A DNA stretch of 17,149 bases, taken from the NCBI GenBank assembly GCA_904397185.1, contig CAJFOL010000069.1, positions 1 through 17,149 on the forward strand, written 5' to 3'. The notes under the pieces were generated by a model that made no database searches, was not told the DNA's origin, and was given only the letters and a program-made list of their open reading frames with translations. Within the stretch, counting starts at the first letter, position 1. Each line of letters starts with the position of its first letter. Position numbers and translations under genes: made by a program. This document shows, piece after piece, positions 13,824 to 17,149 of the stretch. The stretch is from an uncultured Clostridia bacterium. GTDB taxonomy: Bacteria > Bacillota > Clostridia > Christensenellales > UBA1242.

Positions 13824-16490
13824 TTATTCTTTTTCATCATCTCCATTTTCATCAGATGAGGCTGAATTATTCTCTATTAAAGTGAGTAAATTTTCAATTG
13901 ATAACCCTAGCAATGATACCAGCGAATTATTTGAAAATTTATATATCTCTTGTTCTTCATCAGAATAATCAGGGTTTGGTGTGATGCTTGTAAGTCTAGG
14001 GAAATCTATACCAAACTGGTCCTTATCTATAAAGCACATAAAACTTTTGCCATCACTCAAAACATCTTCGATTACAATATGCCCTTCCTCCTCACCTATC
14101 AAAAGGCTGGCATTTTGTTTAAATTTCTTGCGTGCTGATTTGGCTGTTTGAACAGTTCTCATCATACTTTTATAGGATTTGCTTAAATTTCTTTGATTTT
14201 GCAGTAAATTTGTATTTATAAAGTCGTTTTCTTTTTTATCCAAACCTTCGTGAAGCATAATTTTATTGGCAAGTGCATTTGCAACTAACATACTCGAAAG
14301 CATTGCATTTTGGTCAAATGCATCAATAATTTCATAGTTAGATACAATCTTGCTGTAATAAGTTGGAAAACTGTCCTTAAGTTGTTTGACGAGTCTAAAT
14401 AAATATACTGCAAATATTGAACTGCTATCAAATGCCTTTCTTATAAGTTTGCTTGTGTCACTGCTTTCGTCTTTAAATAACTCACTTATCAATTCTCCCT
14501 TAAACATTTTTTTACTTATGGCATATGCCTCATTGACCATAGAATTTTCTTGTGTCTTTTTATCAGATAAGAATTTTTCAGTAAGATTCATAATATCTAT
14601 GCACTTATATAATATTTCCATCAAGTCATTGGTATAATCAATAATAATTTGTTCTCTTTCCTTTTCGCTTGAATCAACCCTCCTTTTCATCTTCTTTGTA
14701 TCTTCATAACGTTTTTTCTCGGTCTCTTCAAGTTCTACAATTATTTCTCTAAACTTCTTATCAAGTGCAATAAGTTGATTATAATTTTCTTTAAATGTGC
14801 TAAATTGATAATTGCGGTCGCAATACCCCTCTCCGTACATTGCATCAAGATATGCATGTGCTTTTTCTAATAGTGCGAGGAATTTATCCTCTTGGTTGAA
14901 AGTTTGCGAGACTTCTTCAAATGCCTGCGACTCAGAAACTGGAGCGAAGTTCTCTTTATTATTTAAATATAGTTGCGAATGGAATTTATTTAACATTCTA
15001 CCAAGTTTTCTTTGGTCTTCGGCAGACAATGTCGCCATCTTGTATTTGATAGTGTTGTCTTTCAACATACTATTCTTAGAGAACTGATTTTTGTCTTGTA
15101 TTAAATTATCGCCCTGTTTTACCTTTTTAAAAGACCTTTGAAGATTGTCTATAAACTCGCTTGCCTCGCTTTTTTGGAAGTCAGTCATCCCAGCAAGAGC
15201 CTTTTCATCTAAATCATCAAGTTTTGGCAGGTGGTCTTTATCTGCGACTTCGCCGTCACGGTTGTGTCTAATCATTCCAAGAACACCTGTCTTTGTGTCT
15301 CCATCTTTTTCTGCATAGTCCATGCATTTGCGTGTGTTTTCAATGAAAAATGCACGTAAATCTTGATTGGTTTTCTTCTCTTCAAGAGTTATGCAACTTA
15401 AAAATACTTCAAGAAGACTCGGGTCGCACTCCAAGATTTCAGGTTTTGTTACACACTTAAGTGCATTGTCCGCACCTAAAAATTTGATTAGCACTTCACT
15501 TGTCTTTGCAATATTTTCTATTCCGTCTTTGTTTATAGAATCAATTAAAAGGAGATTGTCTAAATTATAACAATACTTCTTTGCCTCATCGACTGCCAAC
15601 TGAAGTTTATCTTCATCAGCCAACGTTTTATCCGAATAACTTTCATCGCATATAATATTAAAGATGTTTTCAGCCAATTTTTCTTCAAAATCTGTTATTT
15701 TTTTAGGCGAGACTAAAAGTATTGACGGAGATTGTGCAACTCGCATTACAAGGTCCTTTCTGCTATGCTCTTCGTCTATAAAATTCTCTTCCAAAAACTT
15801 TATATTTCTTTCAAGGTTTTTGACAGGCTCTCTTAAAATCGAATACGACTTCTTTATTAACTCTTTCGGCGAAATAAAATAACTTTGGCTTTCGCTGTCA
15901 TAAGAAAAACCTGCAAGCAAATCAAGTGTATTTTGCACTCTTTTTTCGTTTAAACTTGATATTAAAGTGGTGCATTGTTCAAAGATATTTTTGACCTCGT
16001 CAAGTTCAAATAGTCTATAACTTTTTCCTGTCATCAAATCTTCATACTTCGTCTCAATTAAGGCGGTCAAACTTTTGTCAAAAGTCTTTGTGGTCGCATT
16101 TTTTATGTTAGTCTTAACTGCTATCTTAAATGGGTCAATATTCAATTGTTTGGCTTGTTTCATCACTCCAATAAAATTTTCAATTATAAATTTGCCGTCA
16201 TCTTTGTATATTTCGGTGATATATTTGATTGTCCTTTGGGCGAACTTTCTCCTCGTCTCTTCATCATATTCTTGGATGTCGTTATCAACAAATTGTTGAA
16301 ATATGTCTGTCAACTTTAAGACAAGGCTCTCGTCAAAACTTGACACTATTTCAACTATTGCATCTCTTATCTCTTCTTCACTTAAACAAAAATTTTTGCG
16401 GAAAATACGTTCGTACTCGCTTACCGCATACCTAAGCATTTCGTTTTGTGCAAGCAAATCTTCAAATTCTTTGTCGGTTATCTTTTTCAT
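13824..16490 (-). CDS. Large cytoplasmic orphan protein (888 residues), helical, with MTERF-like repeat motifs
   Basis: No family is recognised with confidence. There is no signal peptide and no membrane segment. The composition is rich in Lys, Glu and Asp, and almost the whole length looks alpha-helical. Three related motifs stand out: SYSILREPVKNLERNIKFL (215-233), SPSILLVSPKKITDFEEKL (254-272) and KPEILECDPSLLEVFLSCI (349-367). They share the pattern P/Y-x-I-L, then P, then spaced Leu/Ile, which resembles repeats of the MTERF nucleic-acid-binding family. A highly charged stretch at about 578-615 (for example ETEKKRYEDTKKMKRRVDSS) is probably a coiled coil. A small domain at about 797-835 (LLIGEEEGHIVIEDV...FGIDFPRL) precedes an acidic tail. 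AAGGAG is 5 nt before the ATG, with a strong promoter upstream. Function is unknown; the MTERF reading is inference. Confidence 0.8.
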   Translation of the reverse strand: MKKITDKEFEDLLAQNEMLRYAVSEYERIFRKNFCLSEEEIRDAIVEIVSSFDESLVLKLTDIFQQFVDNDIQEYDEETRRKFAQRTIKYITEIYKDDGKFIIENFIGVMKQAKQLNIDPFKIAVKTNIKNATTKTFDKSLTALIETKYEDLMTGKSYRLFELDEVKNIFEQCTTLISSLNEKRVQNTLDLLAGFSYDSESQSYFISPKELIKKSYSILREPVKNLERNIKFLEENFIDEEHSRKDLVMRVAQSPSILLVSPKKITDFEEKLAENIFNIICDESYSDKTLADEDKLQLAVDEAKKYCYNLDNLLLIDSINKDGIENIAKTSEVLIKFLGADNALKCVTKPEILECDPSLLEVFLSCITLEEKKTNQDLRAFFIENTRKCMDYAEKDGDTKTGVLGMIRHNRDGEVADKDHLPKLDDLDEKALAGMTDFQKSEASEFIDNLQRSFKKVKQGDNLIQDKNQFSKNSMLKDNTIKYKMATLSAEDQRKLGRMLNKFHSQLYLNNKENFAPVSESQAFEEVSQTFNQEDKFLALLEKAHAYLDAMYGEGYCDRNYQFSTFKENYNQLIALDKKFREIIVELEETEKKRYEDTKKMKRRVDSSEKEREQIIIDYTNDLMEILYKCIDIMNLTEKFLSDKKTQENSMVNEAYAISKKMFKGELISELFKDESSDTSKLIRKAFDSSSIFAVYLFRLVKQLKDSFPTYYSKIVSNYEIIDAFDQNAMLSSMLVANALANKIMLHEGLDKKENDFINTNLLQNQRNLSKSYKSMMRTVQTAKSARKKFKQNASLLIGEEEGHIVIEDVLSDGKSFMCFIDKDQFGIDFPRLTSITPNPDYSDEEQEIYKFSNNSLVSLLGLSIENLLTLIENNSASSDENGDDEKE

Positions 16491-16509
16491 TTTTTCTCCT
16501 TATGATGAT

Positions 16510-16537
16510 ATTATAACACATTTTTTTATATTTTCAA
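16510..16537 (-). promoter_or_regulatory. Promoter of the 888-residue gene, TTGAAA-16-TGT-TATAAT
   Basis: On the minus strand TTGAAA (complement of 16532-16537) is followed 16 bp later by a perfect TATAAT (16510-16515) with an extended TG. The predicted start is near 16503, just upstream of AAGGAG (16501-16496), giving a leader of about 13 nt. Confidence 0.65.
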
Positions 16538-16655
16538 TATCCAAAAGAATAATTTTAGTATGTTAGCAAGATTCAAACCTGCTAGCAAGAAAGTGACTAA
16601 AGATTATTTAAAACAAGGTTATTTTAATATATATAAAATTTTACTTAAAAATTGC

Positions 16656-16685
16656 TTTACATTTGGCTCGGTTTTAAAATATAAT
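16656..16685 (+). promoter_or_regulatory. Promoter of the right-edge gene, TTTACA-18-TATAAT, predicting a leaderless transcript
   Basis: A 5-of-6 -35 and a perfect -10 lie only 6 nt before the ATG at 16692, so the predicted +1 is the A of that ATG. No Shine-Dalgarno is present upstream. Confidence 0.55.
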
Positions 16686-16691
16686 TATTGT

Positions 16692-17149
16692 ATGAAAAAC
16701 AAAACTATAGATATAAACAAGGATATCAAGAAAAGTCTTATTTGGTCAATCGTAATAAGTGTGCTTTTTGTCGCAGGTATACCATTGATAATTGTCGGTG
16801 CAACAAAATCTATTTGGCTTGTGTTAGGACTCGGTATCGTCTGCACTGTCATTGGTTTTTACGGCAGTCCTCTCATGTGGATAAGTTATGGCAATAAGCG
16901 GGCTTTAAAACACGTGGTCGATGCGGTCATGGAAGACAATCTTACCACTGTTGAAGAGATAGCCAAGCAACTTCAAATCAGAGACCGTCAGGTGCGAGAT
17001 TATGTGATAACAGGCATTAAGAAAAAATATATAACTGGATATATATTTGACGGCACTATCTTGACTGCCAATCAAAAAGAGGCTCCAAAGAAGAAGATTA
17101 CCACAAACAAATGCCCTAACTGTGGTGGAGCATTGCAAACAACTGAAAA
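16692..17149 (+). CDS. Membrane protein with winged-helix-like region and zinc ribbon (partial, runs off the right edge)
   Basis: The frame is open from ATG 16692 to the window end (152 codons). It begins MKNKTIDINKDIKKSL, followed by two hydrophobic segments, about 16-36 (LIWSIVISVLFVAGIPLIIV) and about 42-66. A soluble part at about 70-125 (TTVEEIAKQLQIRDRQV then DYVITGIKKKYITGYI) has the layout of a winged helix-turn-helix. A basic linker leads to CPNCGG (Cys141, Cys144), the first half of a zinc ribbon. Such TM/helix-turn-helix/zinc-ribbon proteins are common and mostly uncharacterised in Bacillota, so no specific function is given. No Shine-Dalgarno precedes the ATG. The same frame stays open upstream to 16509 and has another ATG at 16560, so an N-terminal extension of 44 residues is possible. 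It is divergent from the 888-residue gene. Confidence 0.75.
   Translation, partial: MKNKTIDINKDIKKSLIWSIVISVLFVAGIPLIIVGATKSIWLVLGLGIVCTVIGFYGSPLMWISYGNKRALKHVVDAVMEDNLTTVEEIAKQLQIRDRQVRDYVITGIKKKYITGYIFDGTILTANQKEAPKKKITTNKCPNCGGALQTTE

Noticed and set aside
1..17149. tRNA, rRNA, CRISPR arrays, insertion sequences, phage or restriction/defence genes.
   Set aside because: No tRNA cloverleaf signatures, rRNA stretches, transposase motifs or known defence families were recognised on either strand.

Overview
The window is AT-rich (visibly around two thirds A+T) and has strong AGGAGG-type ribosome binding sites, small gaps, standard-code reading frames and many hairpin-plus-T-run terminators. 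Together with an oxygen-intolerant class III ribonucleotide reductase and an iron-type alcohol dehydrogenase, this points to an anaerobic, low-GC Bacillota bacterium, probably an uncultured Clostridia-like gut lineage. The taxon is inferred; no ribosomal gene is present to fix it.

Layout. At the left edge (1-146, minus) is the N-terminus of what reads as a Crp/Fnr-family regulator, divergent from nrdD and nrdG (282-3124, plus), the anaerobic ribonucleotide reductase and its radical-SAM activase. A perfect TGTTGT-AAAA-ACAACA palindrome sits between them at about -41.5 of the predicted nrdD promoter. Two minus-strand genes follow: an alpha-oxoamine synthase of serine-palmitoyltransferase type (3297-4493) and an M18 aminopeptidase (4833-6221). 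Next are an unrecognised 168-residue protein (6349-6855, plus) and a COG2509-type FAD-dependent dehydrogenase (6965-8353, plus). A minus-strand cluster then runs from a FucO-like alcohol dehydrogenase (12552-11398) through a FIST-domain sensor (11246-10077) to an aldehyde dehydrogenase (10065-8632). The FIST stop codon lies inside the aldehyde dehydrogenase Shine-Dalgarno. A small unknown gene (12711-12965, minus) precedes this cluster. The right end has mscL (13101-13739, plus) with an unusually long C-terminal part, an 888-residue orphan cytoplasmic protein (13824-16490, minus), and, divergent from it and cut by the window end, a two-TM, winged-helix, zinc-ribbon protein (16692 onward).

How the genes fit together. 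The nrdDG pair supplies dNTPs without oxygen, and its promoter geometry suggests activation by a Crp/Fnr protein, possibly the divergent one. The FucO-like enzyme and the aldehyde dehydrogenase could together reduce or oxidise lactaldehyde (to 1,2-propanediol or lactate), with the FIST protein as a possible ligand sensor translated with the aldehyde dehydrogenase. The other genes look like independent housekeeping units ended by bidirectional terminators.

The most unusual signals are: the class-II-like operator at nrdD; a repeated arrangement in which the predicted transcription start falls at or next to the Shine-Dalgarno (leaders of about 10-16 nt at seven genes, and apparently none at an eighth); the 888-residue orphan with MTERF-like repeat motifs; an SPT-type enzyme in a Bacillota-like genome; and a FIST sensor embedded in an alcohol/aldehyde dehydrogenase cluster.
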